Shown: positions 23,924 to 34,093 of the stretch, one piece after another
How the letters are laid out: each line of letters begins with the position of its first letter
How positions within the stretch are numbered: position 1 is the stretch's first letter
Source: Microbacterium sp. SORGH_AS_0862
Lineage (GTDB): Bacteria > Actinomycetota > Actinomycetes > Actinomycetales > Microbacteriaceae
Length of the DNA: 64,000 nt
Reading direction: 5' to 3'
Assembly (NCBI RefSeq): GCF_030818795.1
Contig: NZ_JAUTAY010000001.1
Coordinates: forward strand, 1-64,000
Made by a program: the position numbers and the translations under genes
Notes under the pieces: generated by a model
The model's database searches: none
The model's input: only the letters and a program-made list of their open reading frames with translations
Told to the model about the DNA's origin: nothing

Positions 23924-25284
23924 CAGAGCCCCTCGAGGGGCTCGGGCAGGGCGTACAGGGATCGAGCGATGGTTCGCCCTCCCGGCATCCAGACGTCGAG
24001 GGTCTCGGTGTCGATCTCGCCCACGAGGCGGTGGTGCCAGCCCAGCGCGAAGCGATCGGTGAGACTCGCGACCTGATCGACGACCACGCGCCGTCGTGCG
24101 CTGTCGGACTCCGCACGGGCGAAGTCCTCCGCGTGCAGGGCGTCGAGGTGCTCGGGCGCCTCCCACAGGGCGGTCGCGAGCCGCTTCAGCAGTCGGCGCT
24201 GCTCGCGGTAGAGCTCCTTCCGCCCCTCGATCGTCACCACAAACGCTCCGATCGTGCCTTTGAGCACCGCCATCTCGGCTTCCACGACGCGCGGCACGAC
24301 AACGTGGCCGTTGTACCGCGTGAGGGCGGGTGCGTCGTACGCCTCGCGCGTCGCCGCGGTCGCGGCGCGGGCGAAGCGGCCGATCAGGTCGGAGGTGAGG
24401 TTCTTCAGCCTCGCGTGCGCCGCCCGGGTGCCGTCGAAGGACGCGATCCACTCGGGCAGGCTGGTCAGGCGGTAGAGCGCGTCGTCGAGCTCGTCGCGCG
24501 TGAAGTCGTAGCCGACCCAGGTCTGGATGGCGCTCAGCAGCGCCGCGTGCTGGCGCGGGTCCGAGAGGCGCCCGGGGTCGAGGTAACCGTTGATGACGGC
24601 GTCCTCGAAGTCGTGCACCGAGTAGGCGATGTCGTCCGAGAGGTCCATGACCTCGGCCTCGATGCACCGCACCCGTCCCGGCGCGCCCTGGCGCATCCAG
24701 CGGAAGACCGGTTCGTCGTCCGGGTAGACGCCGAACTTCAGCCGCCCACCCGGATCGGGCACGGGGCTGTCGATGGTCCACGGGTACTTGCAGGTCGCGT
24801 CGAGGCTGGCACGCGTCAGGTTGAGCCCGTAGCTGCGGCCGTCGTCCGAGATCACCTTCGACTCGAGCCGGGTCAGGATGCGGAGGGTCTGGGCATTGCC
24901 TTCGAAACCTCCGATGTCCTCGGCCCAGTCGTTGAGCGCACGCTCGCCGTTGTGCCCGAACGGTGGATGACCGAGATCGTGGCTCAGACACGCCGTGTCC
25001 ACCACGTCCGGCGCCAGCTGAAGCGCGGTGGCCAGCTCGCGCCCCACCTGCGCGACCTCGAGCGAGTGCGTCAACCGGTTGCGCGCGAAATCGGCCGGGC
25101 TCGCGGGAGAGAGCACCTGCGTCTTGGCCGCCAGTCGGCGCAGCGAGGCGGAGTGGAGGACCCGCGCGCGATCGCGGGCGAAGTCGTCGCGCTGCGAGCG
25201 GTGCTGCTCGGCGAAGAAGCGTTCGGCGTCTGTCGCCTCATACCCGTCGGGGCGCGTCCCCGTCACGGAGTGTTCAGCCGCCAC
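23923..25284 (-). CDS. dgt: Deoxyguanosinetriphosphate triphosphohydrolase
   Basis: This 453-residue HD-domain enzyme cleaves dGTP (and possibly other dNTPs) to the nucleoside and triphosphate. The metal site is in RNRLTHSLEVAQ and SHDLGHPPFGHNGE, with a further histidine/aspartate in SDDIAYSVHDFEDA. I chose GTG at 25284, with GGAG about ten bases upstream; it overlaps the end of dus by 11 nt. An ATG at 25302 is an alternative but has a weaker ribosome-binding site. The gene order dus-dgt-dnaG suggests one transcript. Confidence 0.94.
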   Translation of the reverse strand: MAAEHSVTGTRPDGYEATDAERFFAEQHRSQRDDFARDRARVLHSASLRRLAAKTQVLSPASPADFARNRLTHSLEVAQVGRELATALQLAPDVVDTACLSHDLGHPPFGHNGERALNDWAEDIGGFEGNAQTLRILTRLESKVISDDGRSYGLNLTRASLDATCKYPWTIDSPVPDPGGRLKFGVYPDDEPVFRWMRQGAPGRVRCIEAEVMDLSDDIAYSVHDFEDAVINGYLDPGRLSDPRQHAALLSAIQTWVGYDFTRDELDDALYRLTSLPEWIASFDGTRAAHARLKNLTSDLIGRFARAATAATREAYDAPALTRYNGHVVVPRVVEAEMAVLKGTIGAFVVTIEGRKELYREQRRLLKRLATALWEAPEHLDALHAEDFARAESDSARRRVVVDQVASLTDRFALGWHHRLVGEIDTETLDVWMPGGRTIARSLYALPEPLEGL

Positions 25285-26434
25285 TGTGGTCGAGCTCCGC
25301 ATCCGCCAGTGCGCCGGCGGCGTCGGTCGCCAGCTCTCGGCTGTCGAGCCAGCCCTCGGGAAGCGCCGGGCGCTTCGGGGTCCCCGCCCGGCCGCGCTGC
25401 CCTTCCGCCGCCTCGCCCGGGTACGGCGCATCTAGCTCCAGCGTGCCGAGGAGGTCATCGATCTCCTGCAGCGAGGATGCCGTCGCCAGGCGCGCCCGGA
25501 TGTCGCCGCCCACGGGATACCCCTTGAAGTACCAGGCCACGTGCTTGCGGATATCCCGGCATCCGCGATCCTCGTCCTCGAAGAACTCCACGAGCAGCTC
25601 CGCGTGTCGGCGGAAGGCCGCCGCCACGAAGCCGAGCGTCGCATCGACGGGCTGCGTACCCGCACCGCCGCCGAACGCGCGGGCCAGGTCGCCGAAGAGC
25701 CACGGACGCCCGAGGCAGCCGCGCCCCACCACGACACCGTCGCAGCCGGTCTGCTCGACCATGCGCACGGCGTCCTCCGCCGACCAGATGTCGCCGTTGC
25801 CCAGCACCGGAACGCTCGTGATGGTCTGCTTCAACGTCCCGATCGCGTCCCAGTCGGCGTTGCCCGAGTAGAACTGCGACGCGGTGCGCGCGTGCAGCGC
25901 GATCGCCGCGACACCCGCGTCCTCCGCGATACGGGCGGCATCGAGATAGGTGAGGTGATCGTCGTCGATGCCTTTGCGCATCTTCACGGTCACGGGGATG
26001 TCGCCCGCACCGCGCACGGCCGCGCGAACGATGTCGCCGAACAGTCCGCTCTTCCACGGCAGTGCCGCTCCCCCGCCCTTACGGGTGACTTTGGGGACGG
26101 GACAGCCGAAATTCAAGTCGATGTGGTCGGCGCGGTCCTCGTCTGCAAGCAGGCGCGCGGCCGCTCCCACCGTCGCCGGGTCCACGCCGTAGAGCTGCAC
26201 CGAGCGCGGCGTCTCGGACTCGTGATGGCGGATGAGGCGCATGGTCGTGTCGTTGCGCTCCACCAGGGCGCGCGAGGTGATCATCTCGCTCACGTAGAGG
26301 CCTGCGCCGTACTCGCGGCACAACCGGCGGAACGCCGTATTCGTGATGCCCGCCATGGGCGCGAGAACCACCGGCACCTCGACCTCGATGGGGCCGAGCC
26401 GCAGGGGGCGCGCGGGGGCGATTGTCGTGGTCAC
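25274..26434 (-). CDS. dusB: tRNA-dihydrouridine synthase, DusB type
   Basis: This 386-residue flavoenzyme reduces specific uridines in the tRNA D-loop. FMN-binding and catalytic segments are LAPMAGITNTAFRRL near residue 25, NFGCPVPKVTRKGGGAAL near 105-122 (catalytic Cys about 108), VKMRKGID and GNGDIWSAEDA. The C-terminal tRNA-binding helical domain follows. GTG at 26434 gives MTTTIAPARPLRLGP. The upstream part of the open frame is antisense to the peroxidase gene and is not coding. GAGAAT (26441-26446 reverse) ends 6 nt before the GTG. The gene is divergent from the peroxidase, with 51 bp between starts. Confidence 0.94.
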   Translation of the reverse strand: MTTTIAPARPLRLGPIEVEVPVVLAPMAGITNTAFRRLCREYGAGLYVSEMITSRALVERNDTTMRLIRHHESETPRSVQLYGVDPATVGAAARLLADEDRADHIDLNFGCPVPKVTRKGGGAALPWKSGLFGDIVRAAVRGAGDIPVTVKMRKGIDDDHLTYLDAARIAEDAGVAAIALHARTASQFYSGNADWDAIGTLKQTITSVPVLGNGDIWSAEDAVRMVEQTGCDGVVVGRGCLGRPWLFGDLARAFGGGAGTQPVDATLGFVAAAFRRHAELLVEFFEDEDRGCRDIRKHVAWYFKGYPVGGDIRARLATASSLQEIDDLLGTLELDAPYPGEAAEGQRGRAGTPKRPALPEGWLDSRELATDAAGALADAELDHSGG

Positions 26435-26485
26435 CAGATCATTCTCCCAGACCGAGGGACCGCGCGGCGGCGTACTGTAAGGCTC

Positions 26486-26989
26486 ATGAGCGCGACCACT
26501 GCCGAAGACCTCCGCAGCATCCCCTTCACCGCCGCAGACGGCAGCCAGAAGACCCTTGCCGAGTACGGACAGAACGTCCTCATGATCGTGAACGTCGCCT
26601 CCCGCTGCGGGCTCGCCCCGCAGTACGAGCAGCTCGAGGAGCTGCAGCGCACCTATGGCGAGCGGGGATTCACCGTCCTCGGATTCCCCTGCAACCAGTT
26701 CATGGGCCAGGAACCGGGATCCGTCGAGGAGATCCTCGAGTACTGCTCGACGACATGGGGCGTGACGTTCCCGGTGAACGACAAGGTGAAGGTCAACGGC
26801 CCAGGCGCCGCTCCCCTGTACAAGGCGCTCAAGCGAGCGAAGGACGAGGAGGGCAAGCACGGCCCCATCCTCTGGAACTTCGAGAAGTTCGTGCTCACCC
26901 CGGCCGGAGACGTGCACCGGTTCCGCCCGACCACGAAGCCCGACGATCCGGCGATCGTCGAGGTCATCGAGCGGAACCTGCCCGCCTGA
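26486..26989 (+). CDS. Glutathione peroxidase family (thiol peroxidase-like) protein
   Basis: This 167-residue thioredoxin-fold peroxidase has Cys41 in NVASRCGLAPQY (peroxidatic; cysteine rather than selenocysteine), GFPCNQFMGQEPGS with Cys69, and WNFEKF with the conserved Trp and Asn. The GPx family in bacteria usually draws electrons from thioredoxin or mycothiol-linked systems. ATG at 26486 is preceded by TACTGT ending 7 nt upstream, so a leaderless transcript is likely. The neighbouring gene also encodes a thioredoxin-fold redox protein, transcribed convergently with a 1-bp gap. Confidence 0.92.
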   Translation: MSATTAEDLRSIPFTAADGSQKTLAEYGQNVLMIVNVASRCGLAPQYEQLEELQRTYGERGFTVLGFPCNQFMGQEPGSVEEILEYCSTTWGVTFPVNDKVKVNGPGAAPLYKALKRAKDEEGKHGPILWNFEKFVLTPAGDVHRFRPTTKPDDPAIVEVIERNLPA

Positions 26990-26990
26990 G

Positions 26991-27665
26991 TCAGGCCGTC
27001 TCGGCGCCCTGCCGCTCGGCCCAGACCTGACGGGCGATCTGCGCGAACGCCTCAGGCGGCTGCGCCCCGCTCACTCCGTAGCGCTCGTCGATCACGAAGA
27101 ACGGTACGGCGTTGATCCCGTACGCCGTCGCCTGCGCCTTGTCGGCTTCGACGGCATCCAGGTACCGGTTGCTCTGCAGCGCCTCACGCGCCGCATCCGC
27201 ATCCAATCCGACCTCCGCGGCCAGTGCGACGAGATCATCCACACGACCCACGTGGTGCCCTTCTACGAAGTAGGCGGCCATCAGACGCTCGGTCATCTCC
27301 CGCTGCAGCCCCTGCTCCTTCGCGAAGTGCAGCAGCTGATGAGCGAGCACCGTGTTCGTGTGCTGCAGCTTCTCGAAGTGGTAATCCAGACCGGCCTCGG
27401 CCGCCACGCCCGTGACGCGGTCCAGCATCTGCCGAACCTGCTCGTGCGGCATCCCCTTGTACTCCGCGAGGAAGTCGACCTCGTTGCCATGGAAATCGAC
27501 GGGCGTATCGGGCGAAAGCTCGTACGAGTGGAAGGTCACCTCCACCCGCGGGGCATCCTCGTCATCCGCGGTGGCCTTCAGTCCGGCCTCGAGATTGCGC
27601 TTTCCGATGTAACACCACGGGCACGCGATGTCACTCCACACGTCGATACGAATCGGGTCAGTCAT
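26991..27665 (-). CDS. DsbA family oxidoreductase, FrnE-like
   Basis: This 224-residue protein is of the DsbA/2-hydroxychromene isomerase-like fold. The redox motif is CPWC (Cys15-Cys18) in WSDIACPWCYIGKRN, with a helical insertion and a cis-proline region AVPFFVID near residue 185. No signal peptide is present, so it is cytosolic, as for FrnE of Deinococcus. ATG at 27665 has little ribosome-binding complementarity in front of it. It ends 1 bp from the convergent peroxidase gene. The role is likely thiol-disulfide exchange; substrates are unknown. Confidence 0.88.
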   Translation of the reverse strand: MTDPIRIDVWSDIACPWCYIGKRNLEAGLKATADDEDAPRVEVTFHSYELSPDTPVDFHGNEVDFLAEYKGMPHEQVRQMLDRVTGVAAEAGLDYHFEKLQHTNTVLAHQLLHFAKEQGLQREMTERLMAAYFVEGHHVGRVDDLVALAAEVGLDADAAREALQSNRYLDAVEADKAQATAYGINAVPFFVIDERYGVSGAQPPEAFAQIARQVWAERQGAETA

Positions 27666-27832
27666 GACGTAAGCAACGGCGGCACGGCTCCCGCTATTCC
27701 GCTGGCCCGCGAGCGGGAGCGATGAACGCTGAGAAGGTGCGAAGAATGACCGTGCGAGGGGGGCGCGCTGTGCGAGACTTCTGGGGGCTGCCGTGGGGGT
27801 ATGCCGGCACCTGAGCAACATGGGGAAAGCAC

Positions 27833-28933
27833 GTGGGAACCCGAACCCCGGCGCGTGACGCGCGCCACGCACGACAGCGGCGACGCCGCACCGTCATCTG
27901 GGTGAGCTCGCTCATCGCCGTCCTGGCAGTGGGAGTCACGACGGCAGCGGCCGTGGTACTGCCGCAACTGCCGCCGTCCTTCCCGTTCGCTGCAGAGCCG
28001 ACGCCGACTTCGTCGCCGTCGGTGGTCCACTCACCGGATCCCGCGCCGTTGCCCACTCCGGTACAGACGCCCGACATCCCGCCACCTCCCCCGGCGCCCG
28101 TCTCCCCACTCGCTCTCGGGTGCGACACGACGACCGTGATGTCGGTGTGGGCGCACCAGGACGACGACCTGATCTTCGCGAATCCCTCGCTGCAGGAGGC
28201 CGTGAGTAATGGCGAATGCGTGCGCACGCTGTACCTGACCGCCGGTGACGCCGGGAAGGGAACGAACTACTCGCGCTCACGCGAGCTGGGCATCCTGCGC
28301 GCGTACAACACGATGCGCGGCGCGCAGGCCTTCTGGGACGAGACCAGCGTCACCACGCTCTCGGGAGCGCACGTGACGATGTTCTCCCGACAGGGAGACC
28401 CCAAGTTGACCGTCGCGTTCCTCCGACTCCCCGACGGCGGCCTCGACGCGGGCGGGTTCGTGGCCACCGGTCACGGGAGTATCCCGAAGCTCGAGTCCGG
28501 CGCAATTCCCGCGCTCGCCCCCATCGACGGTGGACCGCCGCTCACCGCCGCCGTGCTGCAGCAGACCGTGGCCGAGGCGATCTCGGCGTGGGCTCCCACC
28601 CGGCTCTTCACCCACGTGCCCGCAAACTCGCCCCTGACCCAGGGCGACCATCCGGACCACGGCGCGACCGGTGCGATCGTACGGGCGGCGGCACAGAGCG
28701 TCGGATACCCCACGGACGCCATCCGGTACTTCGTCGGATATCCGTCGCAGAATCTGCCCGTCAACCTCAGCGGCGACGCCCTCAACCGCAAGGTCGACAC
28801 GTACCGCGTGTACGCGAAGGAGGACCCGGTGATCGCCTGTGCCGACAACACCGCCTGCCTCGCTCGGAAGGGATTCGGCGCCTGGCTGCAGCGTTCCTAT
28901 CCGAAGACGGATGCGGAACTCGGTATCGGCTGA
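27833..28933 (+). CDS. Secreted or membrane-anchored PIG-L family deacetylase
   Basis: This 366-residue protein has an Arg-rich N-terminus, one hydrophobic segment (about residues 20-42) and a Thr/Ser/Pro-rich linker (about 50-92), followed by a zinc-dependent LmbE/PIG-L domain. Metal motifs are AHQDDDLIF near 106-114 (the usual AHPDDE with Q for P) and GDHPDHG near 270. The family removes acetyl groups from N-acetylglucosamine-containing molecules. The exported location suggests a cell-wall or exopolysaccharide substrate rather than mycothiol. GTG at 27833 follows GGGGAAAG. The 27666-27832 gap has an 8-bp inverted repeat (27687-27694/27713-27720). Confidence 0.85.
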   Translation: MGTRTPARDARHARQRRRRTVIWVSSLIAVLAVGVTTAAAVVLPQLPPSFPFAAEPTPTSSPSVVHSPDPAPLPTPVQTPDIPPPPPAPVSPLALGCDTTTVMSVWAHQDDDLIFANPSLQEAVSNGECVRTLYLTAGDAGKGTNYSRSRELGILRAYNTMRGAQAFWDETSVTTLSGAHVTMFSRQGDPKLTVAFLRLPDGGLDAGGFVATGHGSIPKLESGAIPALAPIDGGPPLTAAVLQQTVAEAISAWAPTRLFTHVPANSPLTQGDHPDHGATGAIVRAAAQSVGYPTDAIRYFVGYPSQNLPVNLSGDALNRKVDTYRVYAKEDPVIACADNTACLARKGFGAWLQRSYPKTDAELGIG

Positions 28934-28940
28934 GCCCGCG

Positions 28941-29744
28941 TCACGCGCGCGGTGCGTCGACCGCGCCGCCGAAACGGCGATCGCGGCCCAAGTACATGTC
29001 GATCGCCCGCCACAGATCCCGACGGCCGAAGTCGGGCCAGAGGGTGTCGAGGAACACGAACTCGGCGTATGCGGACTCCCACAGAAGGAAGTTCGAGGTG
29101 CGCTGCTCCCCGCTGGATCGGACGAACAGGTCCACATCCGGCATGTCCGGCTGGTACAGCCGACGCTGAACGAGCTTCTCCGTGACGGCGGAGGGCCTCA
29201 GGCGCCCGGCGGCGACATCATCCGCGATCGATCGCATGGCGTCGACGAGCTCGACCCGACCGCCGTAGTTCACGCACATCGTCAGTGTCAGAACCGTGTT
29301 GTCCCGCGTGAGTTCTTCGGCGTACTGGAGCTCTTTGATGACCGAGCCCCACAGCCGCGGCTTACGTCCGGCCCACCGCACCCGCACGCCCCACTCGTTG
29401 AGCTGGTCACGGCGGCGGTGCAGCACGTCGCGATTGAAACCCATCAGGAAGCGCACCTCGTCGGGCGAACGGCTCCAGTTCTCCGTCGAGAACGCGTAGA
29501 CGGAGAGGTGGCCGACTCCGGCCTGGATCGCTCCGGCGACCACATCCAACAGCGCCGCCTCCCCCGCCTTGTGCCCCTCGACACGGGTGAGTCCGCGGCC
29601 GTTCGCCCACCGTCCGTTGCCGTCCATCACGATCGCCACGTGACGGGGCACCGCGCCCCGCTGGTACGCCGGCGGATACTCGCCCGTCCAGTCGACGGGG
29701 CGGTAGGGCACCGCATCCCGGTGCGTATAGGGCTTCGGGCTCAT
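28941..29744 (-). CDS. uppS: Isoprenyl transferase (undecaprenyl or related cis-prenyl diphosphate synthase)
   Basis: This 267-residue enzyme builds the long cis-prenyl carrier for cell-wall synthesis. Motifs are [13 protein letters not shown] (catalytic Asp), [12 protein letters not shown] and [24 protein letters not shown], all typical of cis-prenyltransferases. Chain length cannot be read from sequence; actinobacteria often have two such enzymes. ATG at 29744 overlaps the recO stop by 4 nt (ATGA). The recO-uppS pair is conserved in the phylum. It converges with the PIG-L deacetylase gene with 7 bp between stops and no terminator visible. Confidence 0.94.
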   Translation of the reverse strand: MSPKPYTHRDAVPYRPVDWTGEYPPAYQRGAVPRHVAIVMDGNGRWANGRGLTRVEGHKAGEAALLDVVAGAIQAGVGHLSVYAFSTENWSRSPDEVRFLMGFNRDVLHRRRDQLNEWGVRVRWAGRKPRLWGSVIKELQYAEELTRDNTVLTLTMCVNYGGRVELVDAMRSIADDVAAGRLRPSAVTEKLVQRRLYQPDMPDVDLFVRSSGEQRTSNFLLWESAYAEFVFLDTLWPDFGRRDLWRAIDMYLGRDRRFGGAVDAPRA

Positions 29745-30469
29745 CGGGCTCTTTCCACGTGGGACAACGATCGGATGCCGCGCTCGAGGTGCCACTGCGC
29801 GTACGCGGCGACGAGCCCGGAGGCGGAGGCGTGCGTCCGCTCGGTCGCGGCATCCACACTCACCCAGTCGCCGGTCAGCAGCGCGCGGAGGTGGCCTGTG
29901 GTCTCGACGTCGACGCGCGCCGACCCCGCGGGCGCACAGGAACGGCACACCATGCCGCCCGCCTGCGCGACGAACGCGCTGTGCGGGCCGGGCGTACCGC
30001 ACCGGGCGCAGTCGTCGAGGCCGGGGGCCCAGCCCGAGAGCGCGAGGGCGCGCAGGAGGTAGGAGTCGAGGATGCTGCGCGGCGCATGGTCGGCGCGAGC
30101 GAGGGCCCGCAAGCCTCCCACCAGCAACAGATAGTGCGACGAGGACGCTTCGGCGTCGCCGAGCCGATCGGCCGTCTCGGCCATCGCGCTCGCGGCGGTG
30201 TAGCTGTCGTAGTCGCCGGCGATGTCGGCTCCGTAGGTGCCGAGCGACTCCGCCTGCTGGACGATGTCGAGCGAGCGGCCCGCGTAGAGCTGAACGTCGG
30301 CGACCATGAACGGTTCCAATCGCGCCCCCAGTCGGGAGGACGTGCGTCGCACGCCCTTCGCGACGGCGCGGATCTTGCCGGTGCGGCGCCCGAGCATGGT
30401 GACGATCCGATCCGCCTCACCCAGCTTGTGGGTGCGCAGGACCACGACCTCGTCGCGATAGGTGGGCAC
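29741..30469 (-). CDS. recO: DNA repair protein RecO
   Basis: This 242-residue protein loads RecA on gapped DNA together with RecR. It has an N-terminal OB-fold ([23 protein letters not shown]) and a helical domain with a four-cysteine zinc site: CARC, then CRSC about 20 residues later. The GTG at 30469 lies 5 nt downstream of GATAAT on the reverse strand, so the mRNA is probably leaderless. It is divergent from the TRIC-type channel gene with only 35 bp between start codons. Confidence 0.94.
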   Translation of the reverse strand: MPTYRDEVVVLRTHKLGEADRIVTMLGRRTGKIRAVAKGVRRTSSRLGARLEPFMVADVQLYAGRSLDIVQQAESLGTYGADIAGDYDSYTAASAMAETADRLGDAEASSSHYLLLVGGLRALARADHAPRSILDSYLLRALALSGWAPGLDDCARCGTPGPHSAFVAQAGGMVCRSCAPAGSARVDVETTGHLRALLTGDWVSVDAATERTHASASGLVAAYAQWHLERGIRSLSHVERAR

Positions 30470-30474
30470 ACTCG

Positions 30475-30498
30475 ATTATCCCGCCCAGCAGGGACAAT
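30475..30498. promoter_or_regulatory. Divergent -10 pair for recO and the TRIC channel
   Basis: GATAAT on the reverse strand (30475-30480) ends 5 nt before the recO GTG. GACAAT on the forward strand (30493-30498) ends 6 nt before the channel GTG. Both start codons would lie at or next to the transcription start. The -35 region of each promoter would fall within the other gene's 5' end. Confidence 0.65.
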
Positions 30499-30504
30499 GG
30501 ATGC

Positions 30505-31206
30505 GTGACCGAGCCGCTCTTCGTGATCCCCTTGTGGGCCGATCTCACTGCCGTCGCCCTCGGAGGGGTGCAGGGCGCGCTCTTCGCGTCCGGGTTCCGC
30601 GGACAGCGTCGTCTGGATCTGCTCGGCGTCGCCATCATCGGCATCCTGTTCGGGATGGGCGGCGGTCTGATCCGCGATCTGCTGCTGGGCGTGGCCCCGG
30701 CCACCCTGCAGAGCGACTGGTATCTGCTCACGGCGATGGCCGCATCCCTCATCGGCATGCTGTTGGCGGGTCTCTTCCAGCGTCTGAACCGCGTCATCGT
30801 CTCGCTCGACGCGTTCGTCATCGGACTCTTCGGCGCCTTCGGCACGAGCAAGGCTCTCGCCCTGGGGCTTCCGGTCGTGCCGGCCGTGTTCGTCGGGGTC
30901 TGCGCGGCCGTGGGCGGCGGGGTGCTCCGTGACGTGATCATGGGGCTGCCGGTTGCCATCATGCACGTCGGGTCGCTCTACGCCGTGGCCGCGGCGGCCG
31001 GATGCGTCGTCCTCGCCACACTGGACGCCTTCGGCGTGAACCTCGTCGCCGCGGCGATCGTCGGCATCGCCGTGACGACCACCATCCGCATCCTCGCGGT
31101 GGTCTTCGACCTGTCGCTCCCGGAGCAGCGGATGCTGTACCGGCGCAAGGTCGCGGTGGAAACGGCCGCGATCCCGATCGTGCGCCCCGCCGCCGAACCC
31201 GAGTGA
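30505..31206 (+). CDS. TRIC-type cation channel family protein (YadS/UPF0126)
   Basis: This 233-residue membrane protein has about seven hydrophobic segments built from two repeats. Each repeat contains the glycine/arginine signature of the family: GMGGGLIRDLLLG near residue 52 and VGGGVLRDVIMG near 137. Prokaryotic TRIC channels are trimeric and pass monovalent cations. The second conserved feature MHVGSLYAVAA lies after the second repeat. GTG at 30505 follows GACAAT-N6. A long hairpin follows the stop. Confidence 0.9.
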   Translation: MTEPLFVIPLWADLTAVALGGVQGALFASGFRGQRRLDLLGVAIIGILFGMGGGLIRDLLLGVAPATLQSDWYLLTAMAASLIGMLLAGLFQRLNRVIVSLDAFVIGLFGAFGTSKALALGLPVVPAVFVGVCAAVGGGVLRDVIMGLPVAIMHVGSLYAVAAAAGCVVLATLDAFGVNLVAAAIVGIAVTTTIRILAVVFDLSLPEQRMLYRRKVAVETAAIPIVRPAAEPE

Positions 31207-31210
31207 ACGA

Positions 31211-31283
31211 CCGCGAGGCTGCACTTCCGGCACGAGATCACGGGTATGACCCGTGATCTCGTGCGGAAGATGCAGTCTCGCGG
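31211..31283. terminator. Long palindrome between convergent TRIC gene and leuA
   Basis: The core is a 14-bp perfect stem (31231-31244 with 31250-31263) with a 5-nt loop. It is extended by TTCCG/CGGAA, CTGCA/TGCAG and CCGCGAG/CTCGCGG, with only small bulges, to span 73 bp. It starts 4 nt after the TRIC stop and ends 23 nt before the leuA stop, so it can end transcription from both sides. Such length exceeds what a terminator needs. Confidence 0.8.
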
Positions 31284-31306
31284 TGGGCGGAGCTGGGGGT
31301 GCGGGA

Positions 31307-33196
<1,890 letters not shown>

Positions 33197-34093
33197 TCAG
33201 AAGCCGAGGCGCCCGAGCTGCTTCGGGTCGCGCTGCCACTCCTTGGCGACGCGTACGTGCAGCGACAGATACACGCGGCGCCCGAGCAGCTGCTCGATCC
33301 CGGCGCGCGACGCCGCGCCCACATCGCGCAGGCGCTGACCCTTGCGTCCGATGATGATCGCCTTCTGACTGTCGCGTTCGACGACGATGTCGGCGAACAC
33401 ATCCGTCAGATCGGAGTCCTCACGCTCGGCGATGTCCTGCACGACGACCGCGATGGAGTGCGGGAGTTCCTCGCGCGCATCACCCAGCGCCGCCTCGCGG
33501 ATGATCTCGGCGATGCGGTCCTCCGTGGTCTCGTCGGTCACCACATCCGCGTCGTACAGCGCGGGTCCGGTGGGCATGAGCGCGAGAAGCTCGTCGGAGA
33601 GCACGCCCAGTTGCTCCCCCGTCAGCGCGGAGAGCGGGATGACCGCATCCCAGTCCTCGCGGAGGGAATCCACCTCGAGCAGCCGCTCGGTGATCTGCTC
33701 GCGGGATGCGGCATCCGTCTTCGTGACGACGGCGACCTTGCGCGCGCGGGGATAGCCGTTCAGCGACTCTGCGATGCGGCGATCGCCGGGGCCCACCTTC
33801 TCCGTCGCAGGCGCGCAGAACGCGATCACGTCCACGTCGCCGAGCACGTCCTCGACCAGGTCGTTGAGACGCTGGCCGAGCAGGGTGCGGGGTCGGTGCA
33901 ATCCCGGCGTGTCGACGACGACCAGCTGACCGGCGGGCCGATTCACGATGCCCCGGATGGCGCGGCGCGTCGTCTGCGGCTTCTCGCTCGTGATGGCGAT
34001 CTTCTCGCCCACGAGCGCGTTGGTGAGCGTCGACTTACCGACGTTCGGGCGGCCCACGAATGTCACGAAACCGCTGCGGTGCTCGTCGGTCAT
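33197..34093 (-). CDS. era: GTPase Era
   Basis: Era binds the 3' end of 16S rRNA and helps mature the small ribosomal subunit. The 298-residue chain has the G1 loop GRPNVGKST near residues 12-20, DTPG (G3), TKTD (G4) and a C-terminal KH domain with IIGRKGQRLRDVG. Its ATG overlaps the stop of the CNNM/CBS gene by 4 nt. It is the last gene of the hrcA operon. The leuA leader promoter begins directly behind its stop codon, so the -35 region of leuA would be inside era. Confidence 0.96.
   Translation of the reverse strand: MTDEHRSGFVTFVGRPNVGKSTLTNALVGEKIAITSEKPQTTRRAIRGIVNRPAGQLVVVDTPGLHRPRTLLGQRLNDLVEDVLGDVDVIAFCAPATEKVGPGDRRIAESLNGYPRARKVAVVTKTDAASREQITERLLEVDSLREDWDAVIPLSALTGEQLGVLSDELLALMPTGPALYDADVVTDETTEDRIAEIIREAALGDAREELPHSIAVVVQDIAEREDSDLTDVFADIVVERDSQKAIIIGRKGQRLRDVGAASRAGIEQLLGRRVYLSLHVRVAKEWQRDPKQLGRLGF

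Noticed and set aside
26435..26917. Longer N-terminus for the dihydrouridine synthase
   Set aside because: The extra open frame is antisense to the peroxidase gene and has no family similarity; the recognisable start is GTG at 26434.
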